From: Actinomyces viscosus
Lineage (GTDB): Bacteria; Actinomycetota; Actinomycetes; Actinomycetales; Actinomycetaceae
DNA length: 64,000 nt
Reading direction: 5' to 3'
NCBI RefSeq assembly: GCF_900637975.1
Contig: NZ_LR134477.1
Location: 372,001-436,000, forward strand
Shown: one piece after another, positions 42,996-52,403 of the stretch
Position numbering within the stretch: the first letter of the stretch is position 1
How the letters are laid out: the number at the start of each line of letters is the position of its first letter
Made by a program: the position numbers and the translations under genes
Notes under the pieces: generated by a model
Database searches by the model: none
What the model was told of the DNA's origin: nothing
Seen by the model: the letters and a program-made list of their open reading frames with translations, nothing else

Positions 42996-45053
42996 GTGAC
43001 CCCGACCGAGCCGGACCAGCCGGGCCGGCCTGATGCCGACGGCTCCAGTGACCGCAGGGTCCTGGACGCCCTGGACACCGCCGTCTCAGCCATAGGCGGT
43101 AGCCCCCGTCGGGGCCAGACCACCATGGCCGGCGAGGTCGCCCGGTCCGTGTCCGACGGCACCCACCTCCTGGTGCAGGCCGGCACCGGAACCGGAAAGT
43201 CCCTCGGCTACCTGGTGCCCGCCATGGTCCACGCCGTGGAGACCGGCAACCGCGTCGTGGTCTCCACCGCCACCCTGGCCCTCCAGCGGCAGGTCCTCAC
43301 CAAGGACGCGCCCCTGGCGGCCGACGCCGTCGAGCAGGTCACCGGAACCCGCCCCGAGGTGGCGCTGCTCAAGGGCTGGCAGAACTACCTGTGCCGCCAC
43401 CGCCTGGAAGGTGGCTACCCGCAGGACGAGGACGAGTCCGCGCTCTTCGGCGTCGGCGACGCCATCGCCCAACCGGCCGCGGGCCACGGAGGCGACGCGA
43501 GCCTGGGGGAGCAGGTGGTGCGCCTGCGCCAGTGGGCGACCAGGACGGACACCGGTGACCGCGATGACCTCGTCCCCGGCGTCTCCCAGCGGGCCTGGGC
43601 GCAGGTCTCCGTCTCCCGGGCCGAGTGCCTGGGCCAGTCCTGCCCCCTGAAGGCTGAGTGCTTCCCCGAGCTGGCCCGCGCCGCCGCCTCCCGCGCCGAC
43701 CTCGTGGTCACCAACCACACCATGCTCGGCGTCGTCGTGGCCGGCAACCCCGGGGTCCTGCCCGACCACCAGGTCCTTATCGTCGACGAGGCCCACGAGC
43801 TGGCCGACCGGGTCCGCTCTCAGGGCACCATCGCCCTGTCAGCGGCCGCCGTGGCCCGCACCGCCGCCACCGCCCGCAAGCATGCCTCCGTCGTCGTCAG
43901 CGAGCTGGAGTCCGCCGGACAGACCCTCCAGCTCGCCCTGGCCGAGCTGCCTGACGGCCGGCTGGAGGCGCCGATACCCGCCGCCCTGCACGACGCGCTC
44001 GTGATCCTGGCCGGCGCCGCCCGACAGGTCGCCTCCGACGTGCGCGACCAGGCCCGCTCCCTAGGCCGCGAGCGCTCCGGCGAGGCCGCCGGGGCACTGG
44101 CGATCGCCCGCACCGCCGTCGGTGACCTGGTCGACGCCCTGGACCGCATGACCTCGGAGTCGGTGGCCCAGGGGCGCGACGTCGCCTGGATCGAGCGGCC
44201 CCGCATGGGCGCTGAGCCCCCACGGCTCCTCCTGGCGCCCATCGAGGTGGCCGGCTCAGTGGCCGGCCACCTGCTGAACGGGCGCACCAGCGTCATGACC
44301 TCGGCGACCCTCGCCCTGGGGGAGAGCTTCGACCCCATGGCCCGGGCCCTGGGACTGACCCTGGCCGAGCAGCCCTGGAAGGGCATCGACGTCGGCTCCC
44401 CCTTCGACTACCCCCGTCAGGGAATCCTCTACGTCGCCGCCCACCTGCCGCGCCCCGGCGCCGGCATCTCCGAGGCCGCCCTGGACGAGATGCTCGCCCT
44501 GGTCGAGGCCTCCGGCGGCGGCATGCTGGGACTCTTCTCCTCCCGGCGCGCCGCGCAGGAGGCCGCCGAGGTGCTGCGCGGCGCCACCGACCTGCCCGTC
44601 TACGCCCAGGGGGACGACCAGCTGCCCACCCTCGTGCAGGCCTTCGCCGACGACGAGGCCGCCTGCCTGGTGGGCACCCTCTCGCTGTGGCAGGGCGTGG
44701 ACGTGCCCGGGCCCACCTGCCGCCTCGTCGTCATCGACCGCATCCCCTTCCCCCGCCCCGACGACCCGGTCGCCCAGGCCCGTACCGACGCCGTCGTGGC
44801 CGCCGGGGGCAACGGGTTCATGAGCGTGTCGGCCACCCACGCCGCGCTGCTGCTGGCCCAGGGGGCGGGCCGCCTCATCCGCCGCAGCCAGGACCGCGGC
44901 GTGGTGGCCGTGCTGGACTCGCGTCTGCGCACCGCCCGCTACGGGGGATTCCTCACTCGCTCCATGCCCGCCCTGTGGCCGACGACGAAGCCCGATGTGG
45001 TCCGCGCCGCCCTCGGGCGCCTGTCCGGCCGCGGTGAGGTTCCAAAGGCGTAG
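42996..45053 (+). CDS. dinG: DinG/XPD-type iron-sulphur ATP-dependent DNA helicase
   Basis: Superfamily 2 helicase of 685 residues. Walker A QAGTGTGKSLGYLVP near residue 60; four Cys for a 4Fe-4S cluster at 133, 211, 216 and 222 (NYLCRHR and ECLGQSCPLKAEC); Walker B VDEAHELADR; motif VI region QGAGRLIRRSQDRGVVAVLD. E. coli DinG is SOS-induced; no LexA box was seen directly upstream here, though the gene is close to hflX and could be read through from it. The GTG start gives a normal N-terminus. Confidence 0.9.
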   Translation: MTPTEPDQPGRPDADGSSDRRVLDALDTAVSAIGGSPRRGQTTMAGEVARSVSDGTHLLVQAGTGTGKSLGYLVPAMVHAVETGNRVVVSTATLALQRQVLTKDAPLAADAVEQVTGTRPEVALLKGWQNYLCRHRLEGGYPQDEDESALFGVGDAIAQPAAGHGGDASLGEQVVRLRQWATRTDTGDRDDLVPGVSQRAWAQVSVSRAECLGQSCPLKAECFPELARAAASRADLVVTNHTMLGVVVAGNPGVLPDHQVLIVDEAHELADRVRSQGTIALSAAAVARTAATARKHASVVVSELESAGQTLQLALAELPDGRLEAPIPAALHDALVILAGAARQVASDVRDQARSLGRERSGEAAGALAIARTAVGDLVDALDRMTSESVAQGRDVAWIERPRMGAEPPRLLLAPIEVAGSVAGHLLNGRTSVMTSATLALGESFDPMARALGLTLAEQPWKGIDVGSPFDYPRQGILYVAAHLPRPGAGISEAALDEMLALVEASGGGMLGLFSSRRAAQEAAEVLRGATDLPVYAQGDDQLPTLVQAFADDEAACLVGTLSLWQGVDVPGPTCRLVVIDRIPFPRPDDPVAQARTDAVVAAGGNGFMSVSATHAALLLAQGAGRLIRRSQDRGVVAVLDSRLRTARYGGFLTRSMPALWPTTKPDVVRAALGRLSGRGEVPKA

Positions 45054-45105
45054 CGAACCTGCCGGGTGGGCCCTTAGGTATGTGCCCCTCAGTAGGATCT
45101 GCACG

Positions 45106-45111
45106 TAGGCT
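45106..45111 (+). promoter_or_regulatory. Possible -10 box of ldh
   Basis: TAGGCT lies 63 nt before the ldh GTG start; no good -35 was seen. Another possible -10, TAGGAT, is at 45093-45098. Confidence 0.3.
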
Positions 45112-45174
45112 TGGCGCGAGCGGGTGCTCTCGCCCCTGCGGTCCTGCCCAGCAGATCCCATTGAGGAGAAGAAC

Positions 45175-46176
45175 GTGTCAGACCACATCACCACTACCGC
45201 TGAAGGCTCCTACCCCACCAACCGTTCCGGCCGTCCCTCCAAGGTCGCCGTCATCGGCGCCGGGGCCGTCGGCTCCACCCTCGCCTACGCCTGCGTGACC
45301 AAGGGCGTTGCCCGCGAGGTCGTGCTGCAGGACATCGTCAAGGAGAAGGTCGAGGCCGAGGCCCTCGACATCGCCCAGGGAATCCAGTTCACCTCCGCCG
45401 GCTCCGTCTCGGGCTCCGACGACCCCGAGATCTGTCGCGACGCGGACGTCATCGCCATCACCGCCGGCGCCAAGCAGAAGCCCGGCCAGTCCCGCCTCGA
45501 GCTCGCCGGCGCCACCGTCGGCATCATGGAGAAGATCCTCCCCAAGCTCGTCGAGGTCGCCCCCAACGCCATCTTCGTCCTCGTGGCCAACCCGGTGGAC
45601 GTGGTGACCTACTGCGCCAAGAAGATCACCGGCCTTCCCGAGAACCAGGTCTTCGGCTCAGGCACCGTGCTGGACACGGCCCGCATGCGCTACCTCATCT
45701 CCCTGGAGACCGGAACGGCCGTCCAGAACATCCACGGCTACATCGCCGGTGAGCACGGCGACTCCGAGGTGCCCCTGTGGGCCTCCACCGAGATCGGCGG
45801 CGTGCCGATCACCCAGTGGGGCACCACCCTCGACGGCGGCGTGTTCGACGAGGCCAAGCGTGAGCGCATCGCCCACGACGTCGTCCGCTCCGCGTACCGC
45901 ATCATCGAGGGCAAGGGTGCGACCAACTACGCGGTCGGCCTGGCCGTCCAGCGCATCATCGGGGCCGTCCTCAACGACGAGCAGCGGGTGCTCACCATCT
46001 CCCCGCTGCTGGACAACTGGCACGGCATCTCCGACGTGTGCATGGCCGTCCCCACGATCGTGGGCCGCGAGGGCGCCGGGCGCCGCCTCGAGCTGCCCCT
46101 GACCGCCGACGAGAAGGAGCGCCTGACCGCCTCCGCCGACCACCTGCGTGAGGTCGCCCGCGGTCTGGGCTACTGA
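45175..46176 (+). CDS. ldh: L-lactate dehydrogenase
   Basis: Reduces pyruvate to L-lactate with NADH, the main fermentation step in such organisms. Rossmann motif VAVIGAGAVGSTLAYA, substrate-binding ANPVDVVTY, active-site GEHGDSEVPLWAST and the DTARMRYLIS region are intact; 333 residues. GTG 45175 was chosen because GAGGAGAAGAAC lies just upstream; the frame is open from 45124. Two Arg typical for lactate binding are present in the usual motifs. A strong hairpin terminator follows. Confidence 0.95.
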   Translation: MSDHITTTAEGSYPTNRSGRPSKVAVIGAGAVGSTLAYACVTKGVAREVVLQDIVKEKVEAEALDIAQGIQFTSAGSVSGSDDPEICRDADVIAITAGAKQKPGQSRLELAGATVGIMEKILPKLVEVAPNAIFVLVANPVDVVTYCAKKITGLPENQVFGSGTVLDTARMRYLISLETGTAVQNIHGYIAGEHGDSEVPLWASTEIGGVPITQWGTTLDGGVFDEAKRERIAHDVVRSAYRIIEGKGATNYAVGLAVQRIIGAVLNDEQRVLTISPLLDNWHGISDVCMAVPTIVGREGAGRRLELPLTADEKERLTASADHLREVARGLGY

Positions 46177-46193
46177 GCCGCCGATCTGAGACG

Positions 46194-46230
46194 CTGAGGG
46201 CCTGCCCCGTTCACCGGGGCGGGCCCTCAG
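46194..46230. terminator. Hairpin between convergent ldh and lexA
   Basis: CTGAGGGCCTGCCCCG pairs with CGGGGCGGGCCCTCAG over 16 bp with one G-T pair and a 5-nt loop (TTCAC). Confidence 0.8.
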
Positions 46231-46293
46231 CCGTGCAGGGCTTGTGCAGGGTTGTGGTGTGGGCTCGGTCCTGACCCGGCCGACGAGTGAGCC

Positions 46294-47073
46294 CTACAGC
46301 GACCTGAGTACCGTGACCACCTTGCCCATGATCGTGGCACGGTCGCCGTCGATCGGGGCGTAGCTGGGGTTGCGGGGGAGCAGCCACTGGTGACCGTCAC
46401 GGCGTGAGAGCACCTTGACCGTCGCCGAGGCGCCGTCGACGTCCTCGACCATGGCCGCCACGATCTCGCCGTTGGCCGCATCGGGCTGTGAGCGCACCAC
46501 CACCCAGTCGCCGTCGCAGATGGCCGCCTCGATCATCGAGTCCCCGTGCACCTCCAGCATGAAGAGCTCGCCCTCGCCGGTGAGGCGGCGAGGCAGCGCC
46601 ATGACGTCAGTCACATCCTGCTCCGCCAGGATCGGGGTCCCGGCGGCGATTCGTCCCACCAGCGGCACGGCGACCGCCTCCCCGTCCTCGATGCCCGGGA
46701 CCCGGACGGCCTCGAGCGGGACCGTCTGCGCGGTGACCGTGGAGGCGTCTTCACGGTCACCGGTGCCGCTGGCGGAGACGACCTCCATGGCCCGAGGACG
46801 ATTGGGGTCCCGGCGCACCAGGCCCAGGCGCTCGAGCTTGTCCAGCTGGTGCTTGACGGAGGACGGGCTCGTCAGCCCCACCTGCTCGCCGATCTCCCGC
46901 AGGGAGGGCGGATAGCCGTGGGCGGCGATCGCCTCGCGGACCGCCTCGTAGACCGCGCGGGCGCGCCTGTCGAGGCCGTTGACGACCTCGGCGACTGCGC
47001 CTGCCCCGGAGGCGTGCGCACCGGCGCGCGGGGCCGACGCCGGTGCGGCGCCCTGGTCTGCTGTGGTGCTCAT
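46294..47073 (-). CDS. lexA: SOS repressor LexA
   Basis: Repressor-protease of the SOS regulon. Winged [23 protein letters not shown], cleavage site Ala144-Gly145 in [10 protein letters not shown], catalytic Ser179 in HGDSM and Lys220 in TVKVL; 259 residues, with an Ala/Gly-rich N-terminal extension. The ATG is preceded by GGGAGG. Its promoter carries a LexA box, so it is autoregulated, and it shares an intergenic region of about 210 bp with a divergent LysM gene. Confidence 0.97.
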   Translation of the reverse strand: MSTTADQGAAPASAPRAGAHASGAGAVAEVVNGLDRRARAVYEAVREAIAAHGYPPSLREIGEQVGLTSPSSVKHQLDKLERLGLVRRDPNRPRAMEVVSASGTGDREDASTVTAQTVPLEAVRVPGIEDGEAVAVPLVGRIAAGTPILAEQDVTDVMALPRRLTGEGELFMLEVHGDSMIEAAICDGDWVVVRSQPDAANGEIVAAMVEDVDGASATVKVLSRRDGHQWLLPRNPSYAPIDGDRATIMGKVVTVLRSL

Positions 47074-47166
47074 GTCCTGGCCCTCCCTGCCGGACGGCCC
47101 TCACACCCGGAGGCGTTAAGAGCGCGGAATAGATGTCGGTGCTCCGTGATCGTCTTGGATATGTCA

Positions 47167-47207
47167 AGCCTAGCGTTGAGACGACCACGATTCAAACACA
47201 TGTTCGA
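47167..47207 (-). promoter_or_regulatory. lexA promoter with LexA box
   Basis: Minus strand: -35 TTGAAT (47190-47195), 17-bp spacer, -10 TAGGCT (47167-47172). TCAAACACATGTTCGA (47192-47207) is a LexA box with one mismatch in its left half and overlaps the -35. Confidence 0.8.
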
Positions 47208-47214
47208 AGAAGTG

Positions 47215-47276
47215 CTGGACGTGTTGCGCTTCAGGCGCTAGTGTATCGAACAAACGTTCGTCGAACATGTGTTCAG
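47215..47276 (+). promoter_or_regulatory. Promoter of the LysM gene with two adjoining LexA boxes
   Basis: Plus strand: possible -35 CTGGAC (47215-47220) and -10 TAGTGT (47239-47244). TCGAACAAACGTTCGT (47246-47261) and TCGAACATGTGTTCAG (47261-47276) follow, centres 15 bp apart, just downstream of the -10. Tight LexA repression is predicted. Confidence 0.78.
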
Positions 47277-47285
47277 GAGGTAGCT

Positions 47286-48026
47286 ATGAGCGCCATCGCC
47301 ATCCCGCCCCGCTCGGCATCTCGGGCCCAGGCTCGCGGGCGCACCGGTGGGCAGGCCGCTGGACGGCTCGGTGGGTCGGCTGGTGCGCAGCCCTCCTCCC
47401 GGCCCCGGCTGCGGCTGGTCACCGATGACTTCGTCCCCGAGGTCCCGGCCCGTCGTGACGCCGATGACGCCGCGCGCCGCCCCGCGGCAGCGCCTGTTTC
47501 CGGGTCGACGGAGCCGTCGATGCGTCGACCCTCCAGGCCTGCGTCCCTGCGCGGCCGCCGGTCAGAGCTGGAGAGGCTGGCTCCCCAGCACCCGGCGGTA
47601 CGCGCCGCCAGGCTGCGGGACGATGCTCGGTGGGACGATGCTCGGCGAGAGGGCGCCCCGCAGGGTGATCGGCAGGGTGCAGCCGGTTCACCGTGGCGGG
47701 AGGAGGGGCGGCAGCGGTCCGGGTCGGGCCTGCGCCTCCTTCGCGGTGGATCCCTTGCCGTCATCGCGGCGGTCGTGCTCGCCTGCTGCGGACTCACGGT
47801 CGGGGGCCTGGCAGGACTGGCCTCGCCGACCTCTGCTGCTGCGGATGCTCAGGCGCCGGCCAGGACGACTACGACGGTGGTTCGTCCCGGTCAGTCCCTG
47901 TGGGAGATCGCCGCGGCGAGCGGGACCTCGGACGTCTCGGGGATGGTGGCCCGGATCGTCGAGCTCAACGATCTGGAGGGCGCAACTGTCCGTGCCGGGC
48001 AGACCCTTGAGGTGCCCGCGGCCTGA
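47286..48026 (+). CDS. SOS-controlled LysM membrane protein, probable cell-division suppressor
   Basis: Protein of 246 residues: an Arg/Ala/Pro-rich cytoplasmic N-terminus of about 160, one membrane helix (SLAVIAAVVLACCGLTVGGL), then a C-terminal LysM domain (TVVRPGQSLWEIAAASGTSD, ending AGQTLEVPAA). ATG 47286 follows AGGAGG. The divergent position to lexA and LexA-box control match the actinobacterial SOS division suppressors (DivS of Corynebacterium, ChiZ of Mycobacterium) and YneA of Bacillus. Function is inferred from context; no catalytic domain is seen, unlike proposed hydrolases. Confidence 0.82.
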   Translation: MSAIAIPPRSASRAQARGRTGGQAAGRLGGSAGAQPSSRPRLRLVTDDFVPEVPARRDADDAARRPAAAPVSGSTEPSMRRPSRPASLRGRRSELERLAPQHPAVRAARLRDDARWDDARREGAPQGDRQGAAGSPWREEGRQRSGSGLRLLRGGSLAVIAAVVLACCGLTVGGLAGLASPTSAAADAQAPARTTTTVVRPGQSLWEIAAASGTSDVSGMVARIVELNDLEGATVRAGQTLEVPAA

Positions 48027-48133
48027 GAGCCCGGCTGCGGGCCGCAGTGTGAAGCAGGCTTGCGGGGCGGCCCACCGGGCGTTTACTCTCCGATGGACTG
48101 ACAGGTAGTCCAGTGAGATCGGAGGTCGCAGGC

Positions 48134-48589
48134 GTGCACTGCCCCTTCTGCCGTCATGACGGCTCTCGAGTCGTCGACTCCCGGACCGCGGAGGACGGCA
48201 CCTCGATCCGTCGTCGTCGCGAGTGCCAGCAGTGCGGACGTCGTTTCACCACGCTGGAGACCGCCAGCCTGTCGGTCCGCAAGCGTTCCGGCGTCGTCGA
48301 GCCCTTCAGCCGTGACAAGGTGATGGTCGGGGTCAGGCGCGCCTGCCAGGGGCGCCCCGTCTCCGACGACCAGCTCGCACTCCTGGCGCACAAGGTCGAG
48401 GAGGCCATCCGCGCGGGAGGTCAGGCCCTCGTCGACTCCCACGACGTCGGTCTGGCGATCCTCGGCCCCCTGCGTGAGCTGGACCAGATCGCCTACCTGC
48501 GCTTCGCCTCGGTCTACTCCTCCTTCGACTCCCTGGAGGACTTCGAGAACGCCATCGCCGAGCTGCGTCGCGCGGAGGCCGCCTCCTAG
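48134..48589 (+). CDS. nrdR: Transcriptional repressor NrdR
   Basis: Zinc-ribbon/ATP-cone regulator of ribonucleotide reductase genes. Starts [17 protein letters not shown] and continues [17 protein letters not shown]: both Cys pairs of the zinc ribbon are present. The ATP cone follows ([18 protein letters not shown]). 151 residues is normal. GTG 48134 was chosen because the family starts here and GGAGG lies 9 nt upstream; the frame is open to 48113. No NrdR box was seen in this window, so its targets lie elsewhere. Confidence 0.95.
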   Translation: MHCPFCRHDGSRVVDSRTAEDGTSIRRRRECQQCGRRFTTLETASLSVRKRSGVVEPFSRDKVMVGVRRACQGRPVSDDQLALLAHKVEEAIRAGGQALVDSHDVGLAILGPLRELDQIAYLRFASVYSSFDSLEDFENAIAELRRAEAAS

Positions 48590-48638
48590 CGACACCCGCC
48601 TGCTCGCCGTTGCGGGCCCTGCGGCGCAAGGGGCATGG

Positions 48639-48644
48639 CAGACT
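48639..48644 (+). promoter_or_regulatory. Possible -10 box of the glycosyltransferase gene
   Basis: CAGACT lies 7 nt before ATG 48652. It is a weaker match, and GAGG is also present as a possible ribosome-binding site. Confidence 0.3.
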
Positions 48645-48651
48645 TGAGGTC

Positions 48652-49797
48652 ATGCGCGTCCTCATCGTCTCCGACTGCTACGCGCCGCGACTGGGCGGCA
48701 TCGAGACCCAGGTGCGGGACCTCGCCCGCAACCTGAGGGCGGCCGGTCACCAGCCCGCCGTCGTCACCGCGACTCCCGTCGGTGACGATCGAGGTCGCAG
48801 CGTTGAGAGGGATGACGGCTTCCCCGTCTACCGCACCACCGCTCACCTGCCCAGTGAGCTGCCCGTCCACCCGCGGGCCGGGCGCGAGCTGGATGCCCTC
48901 ATGTCCCGTCTGCGCCCCGACGTCGTTCACGCCCACGTCGGCATTGTCTCTCCCTTCGCCTGGTCCGGCATCGCGGCGGCCCGTCGGGCCGGGCTCCCGC
49001 TGGCCGTCTCCTTCCACTGCGTGCTGGGGCCGTGGGCGCCGGTGGCCGGGATGCTGGGGCCGCTCAGCCCCGTACGGCTGTGGCAGCGGGGCGGCGCCGA
49101 CCTGACGGCCGTGTCCTCCATGCTCGCCGCCGAGGTCCGGCGCGCCGGCGCCCACGACCCGGTGACCGTGCTGCCCAACGGCATCACCATCGACGACTGG
49201 CGCCTGGAGCGCCCCGGTCCTCAGGAGCGCAGACCCCACCGGCCGGTCACGGTCGTCGCCTCACTGCGATGGATCGAGCGCAAGCGCCCCCTGCAGGTCG
49301 TGCGCGCCTTCGCCCAGGCGGTCAGGAGCACCCCGGGGTGCGACGCCGTCCTCAAGGTCTACGGTGACGGCCCGCTGCGCGACCGGCTCACCCAGGAGGT
49401 CGCCGACTCCGGCCTGGCTGACCGCATCACCCTCGTGGGGCGCGTTGAGCGCAGCGAGCTCGCCCGGGCCTTCACACGGGCTGACATCTACCTGCAGACC
49501 TCGCCGGCAGACTCCTTCGGCATCTCCACACTCGAGGCCCGTAGCGCCGGACTGGCGGTCGTGGCCCTGCGCTCCAGCGGAGTCAGCGACTTCGTCACCG
49601 ACGGCGTCGACGGGCTCCTCGCCGACGACGACGCCGGGCTGGCCCACGAGCTCGCGGCCCTCCTGGGCGACGACGAGCTGCTCGAGCGCATCAAGGCGCA
49701 CAACTACGAGGTCGAACCCCTGCCCGAGTGGGGCTCCGTGGTGCAGATGAACGTCGAGGCCTACCTGCGCGCCATCGACCTGAGAGGCGCGCGCTAG
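48652..49797 (+). CDS. GT4-family glycosyltransferase
   Basis: Cytoplasmic or membrane-associated sugar transferase of 381 residues with a GT-B fold: MRVLIVSDCYAPRLGGIETQ, DVVHAHVGIVSPFAW, AVSSMLAAEVRRAG, VLPNGITIDDWR and the nucleotide-sugar-binding DSFGISTLEARSAG. The family includes mannosyl- and glucosyltransferases for glycolipids and polysaccharides; acceptor and donor are unknown. It stands alone and converges with the IclR gene. Confidence 0.88.
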   Translation: MRVLIVSDCYAPRLGGIETQVRDLARNLRAAGHQPAVVTATPVGDDRGRSVERDDGFPVYRTTAHLPSELPVHPRAGRELDALMSRLRPDVVHAHVGIVSPFAWSGIAAARRAGLPLAVSFHCVLGPWAPVAGMLGPLSPVRLWQRGGADLTAVSSMLAAEVRRAGAHDPVTVLPNGITIDDWRLERPGPQERRPHRPVTVVASLRWIERKRPLQVVRAFAQAVRSTPGCDAVLKVYGDGPLRDRLTQEVADSGLADRITLVGRVERSELARAFTRADIYLQTSPADSFGISTLEARSAGLAVVALRSSGVSDFVTDGVDGLLADDDAGLAHELAALLGDDELLERIKAHNYEVEPLPEWGSVVQMNVEAYLRAIDLRGAR

Positions 49798-49849
49798 CCG
49801 CACCCGTGCGCGAGCGGTTCCGGGCTGAGGCCCCGGGCCGCGAGGTGAC

Positions 49850-50587
49850 TCAGACCGCTCCGGTGTCGCTGAGCACCTCGGACAGCCGGCGTGCTGCCGC
49901 CATGACCACATGGCCGTGGACGCGGCCGGGCTGGCGCCCCATGCGCTCGATGGGCCCGGAGATCGAGATCGCGGCCACGACCTTGCCTCCCGGCCCGCGC
50001 ACCGGCGCCGAGACCGAGGCGACTCCCGGCTCGCGCTCGCCGACCGACTGAGCCCATCCCCGACGTCGGACCGCCGAGAGCATCGTGGCGGTGAACCGGG
50101 CTCCCACCAGGCCGCGGTGCAGACGGTCGGGCTCCTCCCAGGCGAGGAGCACCTGAGCCGCTGAGCCGCCCTGCATGGACATGGTGGCGCCCACGGGGAT
50201 GGAGTCGCGCAGCCCGATGGGGCGCTCGGCATTGGCCACGCAGATGCGCACGTCGCCCTGACGGCGGTAGAGCTGGGCGGACTCGTGGGTCTTGTCGCGC
50301 AGAGCCGCCAGCACCGGTCCGGCGGCGGACAGAAGATGGTCCTCGCCCGCGGCGCTGGCCAGCTCGGTGAGCCTGGGCCCCAGGATGAAGCGCCCCTGGG
50401 GGTCGCGGGTGACTAGACGGTGGAACTCGAGGGCGACCGCGATGCGGTGCGCCGTGGGGCGGGCCAGGTGGGTGGCGGACACCAGCTGGGCCAGAGTCGC
50501 CGGGCCCGACTCGAGTGCGCTCATCACCAGGGCCGCCTTGTCGATCACGCCGACGCCGCTGCTGTCGTTCTCTAAGGAGCTGTCCAT
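49850..50587 (-). CDS. IclR-family regulator, LtbR/NdgR type
   Basis: 245 residues. N-terminal winged HTH (SALESGPATLAQLVSATHLA, then RPTAHRIAVALEFHRLV) and C-terminal IclR effector domain (GLRDSIPVGATMSMQGGSAA, VSAPVRGPGGKVVAAISISG). Actinobacterial IclR proteins divergent from leuCD (LtbR in Corynebacterium, NdgR in Streptomyces) control leucine genes; the same layout is here, so that role is inferred. ATG 50587 gives MDSSLENDSSGVGVIDKAAL; a longer frame to 50623 is less likely. Confidence 0.9.
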   Translation of the reverse strand: MDSSLENDSSGVGVIDKAALVMSALESGPATLAQLVSATHLARPTAHRIAVALEFHRLVTRDPQGRFILGPRLTELASAAGEDHLLSAAGPVLAALRDKTHESAQLYRRQGDVRICVANAERPIGLRDSIPVGATMSMQGGSAAQVLLAWEEPDRLHRGLVGARFTATMLSAVRRRGWAQSVGEREPGVASVSAPVRGPGGKVVAAISISGPIERMGRQPGRVHGHVVMAAARRLSEVLSDTGAV

Positions 50588-50601
50588 AATCTGATACTGG
50601 C

Positions 50602-50624
50602 ATTTCAAGGTATGAGATTTCAAG
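50602..50624. promoter_or_regulatory. Direct repeat, candidate IclR operator upstream of leuCD
   Basis: ATTTCAAG occurs at 50602-50609 and 50617-50624, 15 bp apart, just upstream of the IclR start and in the leuC control region. Confidence 0.45.
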
Positions 50625-50810
50625 TTAGGGTCATCCCTGGAAGCGGCACAGTGTCAGCATCCTGGGGTCGAGGCGGCAGTCGATGACCCCGGGCGCGGCG
50701 CGGCCGCCTCTCGCAGTCTGTGCAGAGTCCCAGGGAAGTCCCAACGGGGTCTCAGGGCCTGTCTGAGGCCGGCGCGGTTGCGAACACCTGTTTCTGAGAG
50801 GATGAAGTCG

Positions 50811-52349
50811 ATGGGAATGACTCTCGCCGAGAAGGTCTGGCGTGATCATGTGGTGTCCAAGGGGAGCGACGGCGCCCCCGACCTGCTGTTCATCGACCTT
50901 CACCTGGTTCACGAGGTCACCAGCCCCCAGGCCTTCGAGGGGCTGCGTCTGGCCGGCCGCGAGGTGCGTCGCACCGACCTGACCATCGCCACCGAGGACC
51001 ACAACACCCCCACCCTGGACATCGACCTGCCGATCGCCGACGTCACCAGCCGCGCGCAGATCGAGACCCTGCGGGCCAACTGCGCCGAGTTCGGGGTGCG
51101 CCTGCACTCGCTGGGGGATGCCGACCAGGGGATCGTCCACGCCGTCGGCCCGCAGCTGGGGCTGACCCAGCCCGGCATGACCGTCGTCTGCGGCGACTCC
51201 CACACCTCCACCCACGGAGCCTTCGGGGCGCTCGCCTTCGGCATCGGCACCTCCCAGGTCGAGCACGTCTTGGCGACCCAGACCCTGCCCATCGCCCCCT
51301 TCAAGACGATGAGCGTCACCATCGACGGCGACCTGCCCTCGGGCAGCGGGGCCAAGGACATCATCCTGGCCATCATCGCCAAGATCGGGACCAACGGCGC
51401 CCAGGGGCATGTCATCGAGTACCGCGGCCGCGCCATCGAGCAGCTCTCGATGGAGGCCCGCATGACGATCTGCAACATGAGCATCGAGGGCGGGGCCCGG
51501 GCCGGCATGATCGCCCCCGACCAGACCACCTTCGACTACCTCAAGGAGCGTCCCCACGCGCCCGTCGGCGAGGACTGGGACGCCGCCGTGGAGTACTGGT
51601 CCAGTCTGCGCACCGACCCCGACGCCGTCTTCGACACCGAGGTGGTTCTCGAGGCCAAGGACATTGAGCCCTTCGTCACCTGGGGCACCAACCCCGGGCA
51701 GGGCCTGCCGCTGTCCGCCACGGTCCCCGACCCCGAGGACATCGCCGACGCCACCGAGCGGCTCGCCGCCGAGCGGGCCCTGGAGTATATGGATCTCGTC
51801 CCGGGGACGCCGCTGCGCGACATCAAGGTCGACACCGTCTTCATCGGCTCGTGCACCAACGGCCGCATCGAGGACCTGCGGGCCGCCGCGGAGGTGGTGC
51901 GCGGACGCAAGAAGGCTGACGGACTGCGCATGCTCGTGGTGCCGGCCTCCGCCCGGGTGCGGCTGCAGGCCGAGGCCGAGGGCCTGGACCGGGTCTTCAA
52001 GAGCTTCGGCGCCGAGTGGCGCAACGCCGGCTGCTCCATGTGCCTGGCCATGAACCCGGACAAGCTCTCCTCCGGGGAGCGCGCCGCCTCCACCTCCAAC
52101 CGCAACTTCGAGGGGCGCCAGGGCAAGGGCGGACGAACCCACCTGGTCTCTCCCGTCGTCGCCGCGGCCACCGCCGTGCGCGGGGCCCTGTCCGCCCCGG
52201 GGGACCTGCCTCCGCGGCCCGCCGGCTGGGAGGAGTCCGACGCCGTCGATGACGGCCCGGCCCTGGGGGCCGACGACATCCCGGTGGTCACGGCGGTTCC
52301 GCCGGTGCCGCAGCCGGCGTCCATCATGCTCCCGGTGACCGTGCTGTAG
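50811..52349 (+). CDS. leuC: 3-isopropylmalate dehydratase large subunit
   Basis: Catalytic subunit with LeuD for isomerising isopropylmalate in leucine synthesis. Aconitase-type features: [14 protein letters not shown] start, [20 protein letters not shown], and cluster Cys in [16 protein letters not shown] and [15 protein letters not shown]. 512 residues is slightly long owing to the C-terminal tail. ATG 50811 has GAGAGG 9 nt upstream; the earlier ATG at 50802 is too close to it. leuD follows after 54 bp. Confidence 0.96.
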   Translation: MGMTLAEKVWRDHVVSKGSDGAPDLLFIDLHLVHEVTSPQAFEGLRLAGREVRRTDLTIATEDHNTPTLDIDLPIADVTSRAQIETLRANCAEFGVRLHSLGDADQGIVHAVGPQLGLTQPGMTVVCGDSHTSTHGAFGALAFGIGTSQVEHVLATQTLPIAPFKTMSVTIDGDLPSGSGAKDIILAIIAKIGTNGAQGHVIEYRGRAIEQLSMEARMTICNMSIEGGARAGMIAPDQTTFDYLKERPHAPVGEDWDAAVEYWSSLRTDPDAVFDTEVVLEAKDIEPFVTWGTNPGQGLPLSATVPDPEDIADATERLAAERALEYMDLVPGTPLRDIKVDTVFIGSCTNGRIEDLRAAAEVVRGRKKADGLRMLVVPASARVRLQAEAEGLDRVFKSFGAEWRNAGCSMCLAMNPDKLSSGERAASTSNRNFEGRQGKGGRTHLVSPVVAAATAVRGALSAPGDLPPRPAGWEESDAVDDGPALGADDIPVVTAVPPVPQPASIMLPVTVL

Positions 52350-52403
52350 CGCCCGGCCCGGGAAAGAGACGAAGAGACGTAAGGCAAGGAGCTGACAAGG
52401 GCT

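Noticed and set aside
42850..42996. LexA box search before the DinG-type helicase gene
   Set aside because: No GAAC-N4-GTTC pattern was found immediately upstream of 42996.
50640..50800. Possible leucine leader peptide or T-box before leuC
   Set aside because: Stems can be drawn (for example GAGGCGGC with GCCGCCTC), but there is no Leu-rich short frame, T-box motif or T run.
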